DNA from: Lacisediminihabitans sp040549525
GTDB taxonomy: Bacteria; Actinomycetota; Actinomycetes; Actinomycetales; Microbacteriaceae
DNA length: 64,000 nucleotides
Direction: 5' to 3'
Assembly (NCBI RefSeq): GCF_040549525.1
Contig: NZ_JBEPTM010000003.1
Location: 248,001 to 312,000 of the forward strand
This document shows positions 41,675 to 50,770 of the stretch, piece by piece. The position numbers and the translations under genes were made by a program. The notes under the pieces are model-generated. The model worked only from the letters and a program-made list of their open reading frames with translations. It made no database searches and was not told where the DNA came from. The first letter of the stretch is position 1, and each line of letters starts with the position of its first letter.

Positions 41675-42585
41675 CGTGGGGTTCCTCCGGCATGGTATTC
41701 GACCTCGTCCTTGGTGAGAGCGAGGTAGGCGTCTTCGAGCGAACCGGCCTGCGGGGAGAGCTCGTGGAGCACGACGCCGTTTTTGGCGGCGAGCTCACCG
41801 ATCTGCGCGGAGGAAAGCCCCGTCACCTGCATGAGTTGTGGTTCGCGGTGGGTGATCGAGATGTCGGGCGCGGAGAGAAGTGCGCCGAAGCGCTCCGCGT
41901 CCGGGGTGCGCACCAGCATGGCTGTTCCCGTGGCGAGCGCGAGGATCTCTCCCACCGGCGCATCCGCGATGATCCGTCCGCGCCCCAGAACGATGATGTG
42001 ATCGGCGGTCTGCGCCATCTCGCTCATCAGGTGCGAGGAGAGGAAGATGGTGCGGCCCTCCGAGGCCAGGAACCGGGCGAGGGTGCGCACCCAGATCACT
42101 CCCTCGGGATCGAGGCCGTTGACCGGCTCATCGAGGATGAGCGTCGCCGGGTCGCCGAGGAGGGCGGCGGCGATGCCGAGCCGCTGGCCCATCCCGAGCG
42201 AGAAGCCGCCGACGCGCTTGCGGGCGACCGAATCGAGACCGGTGAGGCCGATCACCTCATCCACGCGCGCGCGTCCGATGCTGTGCGTGGCGGCGAGGGC
42301 GCGAAGGTGGTTGATCGCCGACCGTCCGGTGTGCACGGCTTTGGCGTCGAGCAAGACGCCAACCTCGCGGAGGGGAGCCCTCAGGGCGCTGTAGCTCTTC
42401 CCGTTGACGGTGACGGATCCGCTGGAGGGGCGGTCGAGACCGACCACGAGCCGCATGGTCGTCGACTTTCCCGCGCCATTCGGCCCGAGGAACCCCGTCA
42501 CCAGCCCGGGTTTCACCGAGAACGTCACGTCGTCCACGGCGGTCTTCATGCCGTATCGCTTGGTCAGGCCGGTCGCTTCGATCAC
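41671..42585 (-). CDS. ABC transporter ATP-binding protein
   Basis: A 304-residue ATPase with Walker A GPNGAGKST (residues 34-42), signature FSLGMGQRLG, Walker B LILDEPVNGLD and a C-terminal 80-residue domain of the DrrA type (LMQVTGLSSAQIGELAAKNG). Forms a two-gene exporter with the following permease. The 168-bp spacer upstream contains a large palindrome downstream of pepN. Confidence 0.93.
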   Translation of the reverse strand: MIEATGLTKRYGMKTAVDDVTFSVKPGLVTGFLGPNGAGKSTTMRLVVGLDRPSSGSVTVNGKSYSALRAPLREVGVLLDAKAVHTGRSAINHLRALAATHSIGRARVDEVIGLTGLDSVARKRVGGFSLGMGQRLGIAAALLGDPATLILDEPVNGLDPEGVIWVRTLARFLASEGRTIFLSSHLMSEMAQTADHIIVLGRGRIIADAPVGEILALATGTAMLVRTPDAERFGALLSAPDISITHREPQLMQVTGLSSAQIGELAAKNGVVLHELSPQAGSLEDAYLALTKDEVEYHAGGTPR

Positions 42586-42650
42586 GAAATCATCCTCATG
42601 ATTCGAGCCTAGCGAGGCCGTTTCCCGGGCGAATCATCCCTCCGGGGGAT

Positions 42651-42742
42651 ATTCGCCGCCGCGGGCAAAACGGGCGTGTGCGGTCATTCCGGGCGGGCAT
42701 GCCGACCCGGGATGACCGCACACGCCCGCAATTGCGGCGAAT
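42651..42742. terminator. Large nested palindrome between pepN and the ABC operon
   Basis: An inner 23-bp stem joins CGGGCGTGTGCGGTCAT plus TCCGGG (42671-42693) to its complement at 42706-42728, with one G-T pair and a 12-nt loop that itself holds GGCATGCC. Outer arms ATTCGCCGC (42651-42659) and GCGGCGAAT (42734-42742) enclose it. It begins 12 bp after the pepN stop (minus strand), so terminator function is likely, although it is larger and more symmetrical than needed. Confidence 0.65.
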
Positions 42743-42753
42743 GCGGAAGCGGT

Positions 42754-45291
42754 CTACGCGTCCTTCGCCTGCACGGCCAGGGCGCGCTCGACCCCGGCGA
42801 GGTTCTCCGTGACGAGTCGACGCAACGCCGGGACGTCCGGGTTGGCGGCAAGCCACGCCGTCGTCGCGTCGACGAGGGCGACGGATGCCAGCGGCGAGGG
42901 GTACAGCCCAAGCACGATGTACTCCGCGATCTTGTACGACCGCGTGGCCCAGATGTCGCCGATGGCCGCGAAGTACGGCTCGATGAGCGATTCGAGCACC
43001 GAGGGATCGTTCACGTGCAGGTAGCCCATGGTCACGTTGCGCACTATCGAGTTGGGCAGGGCATCGCTGTCGACGAGAGAGTCGAAAGCGGCACGCTTGG
43101 CCTCCGCTGTCGGGATCGTGGCGGATGCCCGTGCCGCGGCCTGCTGCCCGTTGGAGGTGTTGTCGGCGGCGAGCGCCGCGTCGATCTCCGACTGTCCAAC
43201 GGCACCGAGCAGCACGAGTCCCTCGAGGATCTCCCACCCGAGGTCGGTGTCGATCTCCAGGCCCTCGAGCGGCGCGGAGCCGTCGCGCAGCCCGGCGAGG
43301 GCCGCGGCGTGCTCCGGCGTCGAGGCGTAGGCCGCGAAGAACTTGACGAACTGGAACTGCGCGTCGGAGCCGGGGGTCGCGTCCGTCGCGAGAGTCCACA
43401 GAGCGTCGCCGACCCGCGTCAGCGTCTCCGTGCGCCGCTCGGGAGCCACGTACTGCTTGGCGACGAGGCCGAGCTGGCTGAGCGTCGTGCGGATGGTCGT
43501 CGACTCGGTCTCGCTCGCGATATTGCCGAGGGCCAGACGCACGTAGTCGCTCGCGGCGCTCTCTCCGTCGCGGGTCGCATCCCAGGCCGCTCCCCAGACG
43601 ATGGCGCGGGCGAGCGGGTTCTCGATGTGGGCGAGGTGGTCGATCGCCACGGCGAGCGAGTCGGCGTCGAGGCGGATCTTCGCGTAGGCGAGGTCGTCGT
43701 CGTTGAGGAGCACGAGCGCCGGCTTGGTCGTGCCGACCAGCTCCGGCACCTCGGTGCGCGCGCCGTCGACGTCGAGTTCCACCCGGTGGGTGCGCACGAG
43801 TGATCCATCGAAGAGGTCGTAGTAGCCGACGGCCAGGCGATGTGGACGGATGGTCGGGTAGTCGGCCGCGGCCGTCTGCACGATCGCGAAGGAGGTGATG
43901 ACGCCCGTGGCATCCGTCTCGATCTCGGGTGTCAGTGTGTTGACACCCGCGGTCTCGAGCCAGAGCGCGGACCAACCACTGAGGTCACGCCCACTCGTGA
44001 TCTCGAGCTCGGCGAGCAGGTCACCGAGCTCGGTGTTGCCGAACTCGTGCTTGGCGAAGTAGGCGGCGACACCGGCGAAGAAGGCGTCGATCCCGACCCA
44101 GGCCACGAGCTGCTTGAGCACAGATCCGCCCTTGGCGTAGGTGATGCCGTCGAAGTTCACCTGCACGGCCTCGAGATCCTCGATGGTGGCAACGACGGGA
44201 TGCGTCGACGGCAGCTGGTCCTGGCGGTAGGCCCAGCTCTTCTCCATGGCCTGGAAGGTGGTCCACGCCTCGGTCCACTCGGTGGCCTCGGCCGTCGCGA
44301 TGGTGGACGCCCACTCCGCGAAGGACTCGTTGAGCCAGAGGTCGTTCCACCACTTCATGGTGACGAGATCGCCGAACCACATGTGGGCGAGCTCGTGCAG
44401 GATCGTGACGACACGACGCTCCTTGATGGCGTCGGTCACCTTCGAGCGGAAGACGTAGGTCTCGGTGAAGGTGACCGCACCCGCGTTCTCCATCGCGCCG
44501 GCGTTGAACTCCGGCACGAAGAGCTGGTCGTACTTGGCGAAGGGGTAGGGGTACTGGAACTTCTCTTCGTAGTACGCGAAGCCCTGGCGGGTCTTCTCGA
44601 AGATGTAGTCGGCGTCGAGATACTGGCTGAGCGACTTGCGCGAGAACAGGCCGAGCGGGATGACGCGTCCGCTGCTGTTGGTCAGTTCGGAGCGCACGAC
44701 CTCGTAGGGGCCGGCGACGAGTGCGGTCACATAGGAGGAGAGGATCGGGGTCGGCTCGAAGGTCCAGGTCGCGGACTCGCCGTCGACGATGGGTTCGGGG
44801 GTGGGCGAATTGCTCACGAGCTGCCAGGCGGCGGGCGCGGTCACGGTGAATCCGAACGTCGCCTTGAGGTCGGGCTGCTCGAAGACGGCGAAGACGCGCC
44901 GGGAGTCCGGCACCTCGAACTGGGTGTACAGGTAGACCTCGTTGTCGACCGGGTCGACGAAGCGGTGCAGTCCCTCGCCGGTGTTCGTGTACTCCGCGTC
45001 CGCGACGACGGTGAGGGTGTTCTCGGCCTCGAGGCCGTCCAGCTGAATCCGGATGCCGTCGCTCACCGCAGCGGCGTCGAGCTCGGTGCCGTTGAGAGTG
45101 ACGGAGTGCACCGTGCGCGTGATCGCGTCGATGAAGGTCGATGATCCCGCGGTGGCATCGAAGGTGACGGTCGTGGTGCTGCGGAAGGTCTCCGGCCCCG
45201 TGGTGAGGTCGAGTGTCACGTCATAGTGATCGACGGAGACGAGCGACTTGCGCTCCTGGGCTTCGACGCGGGTGAGGTTCTCTCCAGGCAA
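42754..45291 (-). CDS. pepN: Aminopeptidase N (M1 family)
   Basis: An 845-residue zinc aminopeptidase. The exopeptidase motif GAMENAGAVTF is near residue 252. The zinc site is HELAHMWFGDLVTMKWW followed by the third ligand in NESFAEW. The C-terminal ERAP1-like helical domain is complete. Cytosolic, cleaves N-terminal residues from peptides. A DsbA-fold gene nearby and rpiB/nei1 further on are the same neighbours as for mycobacterial pepN (Rv2467). Confidence 0.96.
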   Translation of the reverse strand: MPGENLTRVEAQERKSLVSVDHYDVTLDLTTGPETFRSTTTVTFDATAGSSTFIDAITRTVHSVTLNGTELDAAAVSDGIRIQLDGLEAENTLTVVADAEYTNTGEGLHRFVDPVDNEVYLYTQFEVPDSRRVFAVFEQPDLKATFGFTVTAPAAWQLVSNSPTPEPIVDGESATWTFEPTPILSSYVTALVAGPYEVVRSELTNSSGRVIPLGLFSRKSLSQYLDADYIFEKTRQGFAYYEEKFQYPYPFAKYDQLFVPEFNAGAMENAGAVTFTETYVFRSKVTDAIKERRVVTILHELAHMWFGDLVTMKWWNDLWLNESFAEWASTIATAEATEWTEAWTTFQAMEKSWAYRQDQLPSTHPVVATIEDLEAVQVNFDGITYAKGGSVLKQLVAWVGIDAFFAGVAAYFAKHEFGNTELGDLLAELEITSGRDLSGWSALWLETAGVNTLTPEIETDATGVITSFAIVQTAAADYPTIRPHRLAVGYYDLFDGSLVRTHRVELDVDGARTEVPELVGTTKPALVLLNDDDLAYAKIRLDADSLAVAIDHLAHIENPLARAIVWGAAWDATRDGESAASDYVRLALGNIASETESTTIRTTLSQLGLVAKQYVAPERRTETLTRVGDALWTLATDATPGSDAQFQFVKFFAAYASTPEHAAALAGLRDGSAPLEGLEIDTDLGWEILEGLVLLGAVGQSEIDAALAADNTSNGQQAAARASATIPTAEAKRAAFDSLVDSDALPNSIVRNVTMGYLHVNDPSVLESLIEPYFAAIGDIWATRSYKIAEYIVLGLYPSPLASVALVDATTAWLAANPDVPALRRLVTENLAGVERALAVQAKDA

Positions 45292-45346
45292 TTGCGGCTC
45301 CTTCGCTCAATGGATCGTGTCCAACGAAAGAGTCTAGTTGCGCCCG

Positions 45347-45997
45347 TCAGGGGGTCGGCTGAAGCTCCCGGGCCGGCGCTTCGGAGGCGATGGCGCAGTC
45401 CGCGATGGCCTCGCCGAGAAGCTGCCGGAGACGGTCGTCCGGATCCTGCACGCACGCGTCCGCGATTCCCACGACGGCGGTGCGGATGATCGCGTCGCTC
45501 ATCAGCGGAATCGACCGAGGGTTGACCGCTCCCGCCGCCGCCAGGAAGTCTGCGGCCCAGGAGGAGGCTCCGGGGGTGAACTCCAGGGCACGACGGATGA
45601 GGGTGCGGCTCACACTCGCCGCGCTCTCGCCGAAGCCGGCCAGGAGTTCATCGCACCGCAGGAGTCCCGCTGCGAGGGCACGCTGGCGTCCCTCGCTCGC
45701 GATCGGCAGTGCGGCGCTCGCCGCGCGCGCAGCGAGACGGATGCCCGTGATCGTGCCAGAGCCGGTGAGACCGATGACCGCGGGGATGAGAGTGACGAGG
45801 CGACCGCGCGCCGCGTCCGAGGTGCAGTCGTTCACCATGCGGGCGAGGGAGGCGAGCGCCGGATCGGTGCAGGCGGGGTGGTCGCTCCAGGGCTCACCGG
45901 CCAGGTAGGAGGCGTACTCCATGAAGCAGGCGCCGCGCCGCGGCGTGCGATGTTTGCCTCGGGACAGCACCGGAAGCAGGTCTGGAGTTGTGCGCAT
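45347..45997 (-). CDS. Conserved hypothetical actinobacterial protein (216 aa)
   Basis: A 216-residue protein starting at ATG 45997 behind GGAGG. It has a conserved-looking N-terminal MEYASYLAGEPWSDHPACTDPALASLARMVND (region 26-57), then a helical Ala-rich body, and ends in QPTP. Two cysteines (ACF and HPACTD) occur early. No known domain. It is divergent from the DsbA-fold gene and tandem to pepN. Confidence 0.75.
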   Translation of the reverse strand: MRTTPDLLPVLSRGKHRTPRRGACFMEYASYLAGEPWSDHPACTDPALASLARMVNDCTSDAARGRLVTLIPAVIGLTGSGTITGIRLAARAASAALPIASEGRQRALAAGLLRCDELLAGFGESAASVSRTLIRRALEFTPGASSWAADFLAAAGAVNPRSIPLMSDAIIRTAVVGIADACVQDPDDRLRQLLGEAIADCAIASEAPARELQPTP

Positions 45998-46105
45998 GAT
46001 GGCCTCCCGCGACTGACGATTTCTGTCAGTCCAGTGTGCGCCTTCGGGCCCCGCGAATCCAGACCCCGACCGCATTTTCAGGTGACTGAGGGTACCTTTC
46101 GATTC

Positions 46106-46729
46106 ATGACTTTTTCTGCGCCCGCCCCGACCGCTGTCGACTTCTGGTTCGACCCCTCCTGCCCCTGGGCCTGGATGACGAGCCGGTGGCTCGACGAGGT
46201 GGCGGTGCTTCGCGACCTCGAGGTGACCTGGCACGTCATGAGCCTCGCCGTGCTCAACGAGGATGCCACCGATCTGCCCGAGCACTATCGCGAGTTCCTG
46301 CCGCGTGCGCTGCGGTACACGCGCCTGGTCGCGGCGGTCACCGAATTGCACGGCCAATCCGCGGTAAAGCCCCTGTACGACGCGCTCGGGACGCGCATCC
46401 ATCCCGGTGCCCGCACCGATGCCGACGCGATCATCGCCGAGGCCCTCGCGGAGACCGGGCTCCCCGCTTCGCTCGCGGCCCTCGCCGACACCGACGAATA
46501 CGACCCGCAGATGCGGGCCTCCCATCTCGACGGGATCGAGAGGGTCGGCCAGGATGTCGGCACGCCGGTGATCGCGGTCGGTGGCTACGCCTTCTTCGGT
46601 CCCGTGATCTCTCCCGCACCCAAAGGCGAGCAGGCAGCGACACTGTGGGATGGCGTCGTCGCGCTGGCGAGCTACGACGGCTTCTTCGAAATCAAGCGCT
46701 CCCGCACACGGGGGCCGGTCTTCGACTGA
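46106..46729 (+). CDS. Rv2466c-family DsbA-fold oxidoreductase (mycothiol-linked)
   Basis: A 207-residue DsbA/2-hydroxychromene-isomerase-fold protein. It matches the mycobacterial mycothiol-dependent Rv2466c throughout: VDFWFDPSCPWAWMTSRWL, WHVMSLAVLNEDATDLPEHYREF, GQDVGTPVIAVGGYAFFGPV and ASYDGFFEIKRSRT regions. Rv2466c has a CPWC centre as I recall, whereas here the motif is CPWA, leaving a single active-site cysteine. That suggests a monothiol, mycothiol-using mechanism. Gene neighbours (pepN, rpiB, nei1) are the same as in mycobacteria. Confidence 0.9.
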   Translation: MTFSAPAPTAVDFWFDPSCPWAWMTSRWLDEVAVLRDLEVTWHVMSLAVLNEDATDLPEHYREFLPRALRYTRLVAAVTELHGQSAVKPLYDALGTRIHPGARTDADAIIAEALAETGLPASLAALADTDEYDPQMRASHLDGIERVGQDVGTPVIAVGGYAFFGPVISPAPKGEQAATLWDGVVALASYDGFFEIKRSRTRGPVFD

Positions 46730-46829
46730 GCGCTGCCGGCCCGGCGAACCACGCCGCCGATCGTCACCGCGCGAGGAAACATGCGGGCGCGAGTGTCCTC
46801 CGTGGGCGCGGCGACCGTAAGGTTGGCCC

Positions 46830-48254
46830 ATGGCAAGCACCGTTTTCGAACGATCAGCACCCGACGCCCGCATCATCACAGACTCACTGGCGGATGCCCG
46901 GCTCGCCCCGTTCTGGCTCGACGACCTCGGCCGGCGGGAGGCTTACCCGCGCCACTCCGGCACTGTGCACTACGACCTCGCCGTGGTCGGTGGCGGCTAC
47001 ACCGGTCTCTGGACCGCTTTGCAGGCCGTCGAGCGGGATCCGGGCACGCGCGTCATCGTGCTCGAGGCGAAGACCGTCGGCTGGGCGGCATCCGGGCGCA
47101 ACGGGGGCTTCTGCGAGGCATCCCTCACCCATGGCGAGTCCAACGGACTCGCCCGCTTTCCCCGGGAGCTGCCGCAGTTGGACAGGCTCGGTGCGGAGAA
47201 CCTCGATGAGATCCAGGCGACCGTCGCACGGCTCGGGCTCGACTGCGACTTCGAGCGCACGGGCTCGCTCGCCGTGGCCACCGAGCGCTACCAGCTTGCC
47301 GAACTCGGGGCCGCCCACGACGGCGATGGCGAACTGTACTACGACGCCGCGGGAATCCGCTCCCTCGTCAATTCACCCACCTACGAGGGCGGACTGTGGA
47401 GCCGGCACGCGACGGCGCTCGTGCATCCGGCGAAACTCGCCGCGGAGCTCGCCCGGGCCTGTGTGGAGGCGGGAGTCGACATCCGCGAGAACTCGCCGGT
47501 GCGCGGCATCGACAGCGAGCTGCCCACCGGCGCGGTGACCCTCGCCACCGATGGCGGCTTCGTCAGCGCCGAGCGGGTCGCCCTGGCCACGAACGCCTTC
47601 CCGTCCCTGCTCAAGCGTTACCGGCTGCACACCGTGCCGGTGTACGACTACGTGCTCATGACCGAGCCGTTGACGGATGCCCAGCTCGCCTCCATCGGTT
47701 GGGAGGGCAGGCAGGGCATCGCCGATCTGGCTAACCAGTTCCACTACTACCGGCTGAGCGCCGACAACCGCATCCTCTGGGGCGGCTACGACGCGATCTA
47801 CCACTACGGCGGACGCATCCGCGCACGCTACGACGACCGGCCGCAGTCGTTCCAGAGACTCGCCAGCCACTTCTTCACCACCTTCCCGCAGCTCCAAGGG
47901 GTGAAGTTCAGTCACCGCTGGGCCGGAGTGATCGACACCAGCACGAGATTCTGCGCCTTCTTCGGGCTCGCCCGTCGAGGGCGGGTGGCCTACGCCGCGG
48001 GCTTCACCGGTCTCGGAGTGGGAGCGAGCCGTTTCGCCGCCAACGTCATGCTCGATCACCTGTCGGGGGAGCCGACCGAGCGCACGGAGCTCGAGATGGT
48101 GCGCTCGACCCCCCTGCCGTTCCCGCCGGAGCCGGCGACCTACGCCGGCGTGCAGGCCACCAAATGGGCACTCGACCGGGCGGATCACAACGGCGGTCGC
48201 CGCAACCTGCTTCTGAAGACACTGGATGCGGCCGGGCTCGGTTTCGATTCCTGA
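46830..48254 (+). CDS. FAD-dependent amino acid/amine oxidoreductase (DAO family)
   Basis: A 474-residue flavoprotein with FAD-binding GGGYTGLWTALQAVERDPG near residue 55, then the GWAASGRNGGF block characteristic of glycine/D-amino acid oxidase and gamma-glutamylputrescine oxidase-like enzymes. A substrate domain with HRWAGVIDTSTRFCAFFG and the final FAD contact AAGFTGLGVGASRFAANV follow. Substrate unknown: an amino acid or polyamine derivative is likely. It starts 100 bp after the DsbA-fold gene. Confidence 0.9.
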   Translation: MASTVFERSAPDARIITDSLADARLAPFWLDDLGRREAYPRHSGTVHYDLAVVGGGYTGLWTALQAVERDPGTRVIVLEAKTVGWAASGRNGGFCEASLTHGESNGLARFPRELPQLDRLGAENLDEIQATVARLGLDCDFERTGSLAVATERYQLAELGAAHDGDGELYYDAAGIRSLVNSPTYEGGLWSRHATALVHPAKLAAELARACVEAGVDIRENSPVRGIDSELPTGAVTLATDGGFVSAERVALATNAFPSLLKRYRLHTVPVYDYVLMTEPLTDAQLASIGWEGRQGIADLANQFHYYRLSADNRILWGGYDAIYHYGGRIRARYDDRPQSFQRLASHFFTTFPQLQGVKFSHRWAGVIDTSTRFCAFFGLARRGRVAYAAGFTGLGVGASRFAANVMLDHLSGEPTERTELEMVRSTPLPFPPEPATYAGVQATKWALDRADHNGGRRNLLLKTLDAAGLGFDS

Positions 48255-48291
48255 TGTTTCGGGCGTCGGCGGCCGGCAGTAGCGTGTGGGC

Positions 48292-48873
48292 ATGAACCAA
48301 CAGGATCTCTTCCTCATGTCCGACGCCGCCCTGCGGGAGGTCATCGATATGGTCGATGCCGACCAGCTCGCCCTCGCCGCCCCGGCCGACTGGTCCCGTA
48401 AGCCGAACCCGAGCCTGCGCGACATCCTCGCTTATCACGCCTTCGATGAGGCCTGGGTCCCGGACGTTCTGGCCGGGCGCACCGCGGAAGAGGTGGGCAC
48501 GCGTCACGACGGCGATCTGCTCGGTGACGACCCGATCGGCAACTACGGCGAGATCAACGACGCGGCGACAGAGGCCGTCACCGGCGATCTCGACCTCGCG
48601 CGCACGGTTCACCTGAGTTACGGCGATTTCCCCCTCGGGGACTACCTCGTGCACACGAGCACGTATCGGGCATTCCAGGCGTGGTCGATCGCAAAGTTCA
48701 TCGGCCTCGACTACTCGCTGCCCGATGCGCTCGTCGACGGACTGTGGGAGATCGTGGGGCCGCAGATCGACGGCTTCCGCGCGATGGGGGTGTTCCCGCC
48801 CGAGATCACGGTGCCGGACGACGCGGATGCCGAGACCCGGCTCCTCGCTCGCGTCGGATACTGGGTTCCGTGA
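48292..48873 (+). CDS. DinB/mycothiol-dependent maleylpyruvate-isomerase-like protein
   Basis: A 193-residue helical-bundle protein of the mycothiol-transferase/DinB superfamily. The N-terminal helix MSDAALREVIDMVDADQL, the DWSRKPNPSLRDILAYHAFDEAWV stretch with a candidate metal-binding His, and HTSTYRAFQAWSIAKF are typical. A standard third metal ligand is not obvious. Overlaps the following cupin gene by 4 bp (GTGA). Likely mycothiol-linked, by family; the substrate is unknown. Confidence 0.8.
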   Translation: MNQQDLFLMSDAALREVIDMVDADQLALAAPADWSRKPNPSLRDILAYHAFDEAWVPDVLAGRTAEEVGTRHDGDLLGDDPIGNYGEINDAATEAVTGDLDLARTVHLSYGDFPLGDYLVHTSTYRAFQAWSIAKFIGLDYSLPDALVDGLWEIVGPQIDGFRAMGVFPPEITVPDDADAETRLLARVGYWVP

Positions 48874-49229
48874 CGATCCCGGATTCCGCGGCCGGCCCGG
48901 GAGACGCCGCGGTCGCCGCCGGTGAGGTGCAGATCATTCTGGAGCCGGTCGCGCTCGAGCAGGTCCTGGACGGTGCGCCGAGCACCGGCTTCACGACCAT
49001 CACCACTCTCGGTGACCTCGAAGTCGGGGTGTGGGAGATGACGGTGGGATCGATGCGGGATGTCGAGACCGACGAGGTGTTCGTCGTGATCGCCGGTCGC
49101 GCCACGGTCAGCTTCGACGCCGACGACCGGGTGATGGACCTCTCCGCGGGATCGGTCGCCCGACTCTCGGCCGGCGAACGCACGGTGTGGACGGTGACCG
49201 AGACGATTCGCAAGGTCTACCTCGCCTAG
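48870..49229 (+). CDS. Cupin-domain protein (DUF861-like)
   Basis: A 119-residue single cupin. GTG 48870 lies inside the DinB-like stop. The core is EVGVWEMTVGSMRDVETDEVFVVIAGRATVSF followed by LSAGSVARLSAGERTVWTVTETIRKVYLA (given as regions). Conserved Glu in the DEVFVVI strand is present, but the usual His pair of the metal site is missing, so it may lack metal. Function unknown. Confidence 0.85.
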   Translation: MTIPDSAAGPGDAAVAAGEVQIILEPVALEQVLDGAPSTGFTTITTLGDLEVGVWEMTVGSMRDVETDEVFVVIAGRATVSFDADDRVMDLSAGSVARLSAGERTVWTVTETIRKVYLA

Positions 49230-49280
49230 GTGTTCTTCCGTGGCATGTAAGCCCCGAGTGCATCGCCTAAATTGGGAAGC

Positions 49281-49766
49281 ATGCGCATCCATATCGCCAC
49301 CGACCACGCCGGGCTCGAATTCAGCGAGGATCTGCAGCAGCACCTCCGTGCCGCCGGCCACGAGGTCGTCGACCACGGCCCGAAGGTCTATGACGCAGTG
49401 GATGACTACCCGAGCTTCTGCATCAACGCGGCGCGCGGCACCGTCGCGGACCAGGAGGCCGGCGTCGAGGCCCTGGGGATCGTGTTCGGCGGGTCGGGAA
49501 ACGGCGAGCAGATGGCGGCCAATAAGGTGCTCGGCGCCCGTGCCGCCCTGGTCTGGAACGTGTCGACCGCGTTGCTGGCCCGCCAGCACAACGATGCGAA
49601 TCTCATCGCGATCGGAGCGAGGCAGCACAGTGTCGACGAGGCGAAGCTCTTCATCGACACCTTCATCGGCGAACCATTCTCGGGTGAGGAGCGGCACGCT
49701 CGCCGCATCGCCCAGCTCTCCGAGTACGAGGCGACGGGCCTGATCGCCGGCCACGAGATCGACTGA
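49281..49766 (+). CDS. rpiB: Ribose-5-phosphate isomerase B
   Basis: A 161-residue RpiB/LacB-fold isomerase interconverting ribose-5-phosphate and ribulose-5-phosphate. Phosphate-binding ATDHAGLEF (residues 6-14), VFGGSGNGEQMAANKV and ARQHNDANLIAIGARQHS are all present. The active-site cysteine of some family members is replaced by Gly-Ser-Gly-Asn-Gly (the mycobacterial Rv2465c type, where Glu replaces Cys). Two bp downstream begins the DNA glycosylase. Confidence 0.94.
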   Translation: MRIHIATDHAGLEFSEDLQQHLRAAGHEVVDHGPKVYDAVDDYPSFCINAARGTVADQEAGVEALGIVFGGSGNGEQMAANKVLGARAALVWNVSTALLARQHNDANLIAIGARQHSVDEAKLFIDTFIGEPFSGEERHARRIAQLSEYEATGLIAGHEID

Positions 49767-49768
49767 CA

Positions 49769-50746
49769 GTGCCAGAAGGCCATTCCGTCCACCGCATCGC
49801 CCGCCAGTTCGCCCGACACTTCGTGGGCAAGCAGACCGCCGTGTCCTCGCCGCAGGGCCGCTTCGCCGAGGGAGCGGCACTGCTCGACGGGCACAGCATG
49901 ATCGACGCACGCGCCGTCGGTAAACAGATGTTCCTCGAATTCGACAACCACCTGTGGCTTCGGGTGCACCTCGGGCTCTACGGAGCCTGGGATTTCGCCG
50001 GCGACTTCACCGCGGATGCCACGGTCGCATCCGCCAATGGACGCATGGGCCAGACCAACCAGCGCGGCACGATCGTGGACCGGGATGCGGCCGAAGACTC
50101 GCTCTCGAGCATCGGCGCCCCGCGGCGCACCCGGCTGCGGATGTCGGAGCAGGAGGTGCTGCGCGACGCGGACACACCCTTCCCTCCCGACCCGATCGGC
50201 GCCGTTCGCGTGCGCCTGCTCACCCACGACACTGTCGCCGATCTGCGCGGACCCACAGCCTGCGAGGTACAGACACCGGAGCAGGTGGAAGCCTCCATCG
50301 CGAAACTCGGCCCGGATCCGCTGGTCGACAACCAGAAGGCGGGGGAGGAGCGGTTCGTCGGCGTCATCCACAAGAAGCCGACCCCGATCGCGCTGCTGCT
50401 CATGGACCAGTCGGTCGTCAGTGGCATCGGCAATGTCTATCGCGCAGAGCTGCTGTTCCGGGCCAGACTCAACCCGCACACCCCCGGAAAACTCGTGCCG
50501 GAGGAGACCCTGCGTGCCCTGTGGCGGGACTGGTGTCGGCTGCTCGCCATCGGCGTGAAGACCGGCCAGATGCTCACGATGGATGGACTCACCCCGGCGG
50601 CCCGACGCAAGGCTCTCGCGCACCGGGATGACCGGCACTGGGTCTATCACCGCGCCGGCCTGCCCTGCCGGGTGTGCGGCACGAACATCGCCTTGGAGGA
50701 GCTCGGCGGGCGCAAGCTCTACTGGTGCCCGACCGACCAGGCCTGA
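49769..50746 (+). CDS. nei1: Fpg/Nei-family DNA glycosylase (Nei1-like)
   Basis: A 325-residue bifunctional glycosylase/AP lyase for oxidised pyrimidines. Catalytic Pro-Glu follow the GTG start (PEGHSVHR), the helix-2-turn-helix is in the KKPTPIALLLMDQSVVSGIGNVYRAELLFRA region, and the C-terminal zinc finger has CRVC...WCPTD. The fourth cysteine of the usual C4 finger is replaced (CPTD), so the metal site is incomplete. Same rpiB-nei1 order as Rv2465c-Rv2464c. Confidence 0.93.
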   Translation: MPEGHSVHRIARQFARHFVGKQTAVSSPQGRFAEGAALLDGHSMIDARAVGKQMFLEFDNHLWLRVHLGLYGAWDFAGDFTADATVASANGRMGQTNQRGTIVDRDAAEDSLSSIGAPRRTRLRMSEQEVLRDADTPFPPDPIGAVRVRLLTHDTVADLRGPTACEVQTPEQVEASIAKLGPDPLVDNQKAGEERFVGVIHKKPTPIALLLMDQSVVSGIGNVYRAELLFRARLNPHTPGKLVPEETLRALWRDWCRLLAIGVKTGQMLTMDGLTPAARRKALAHRDDRHWVYHRAGLPCRVCGTNIALEELGGRKLYWCPTDQA

Positions 50747-50770
50747 GTTTCTCTGCGCCAGAATGGGACC

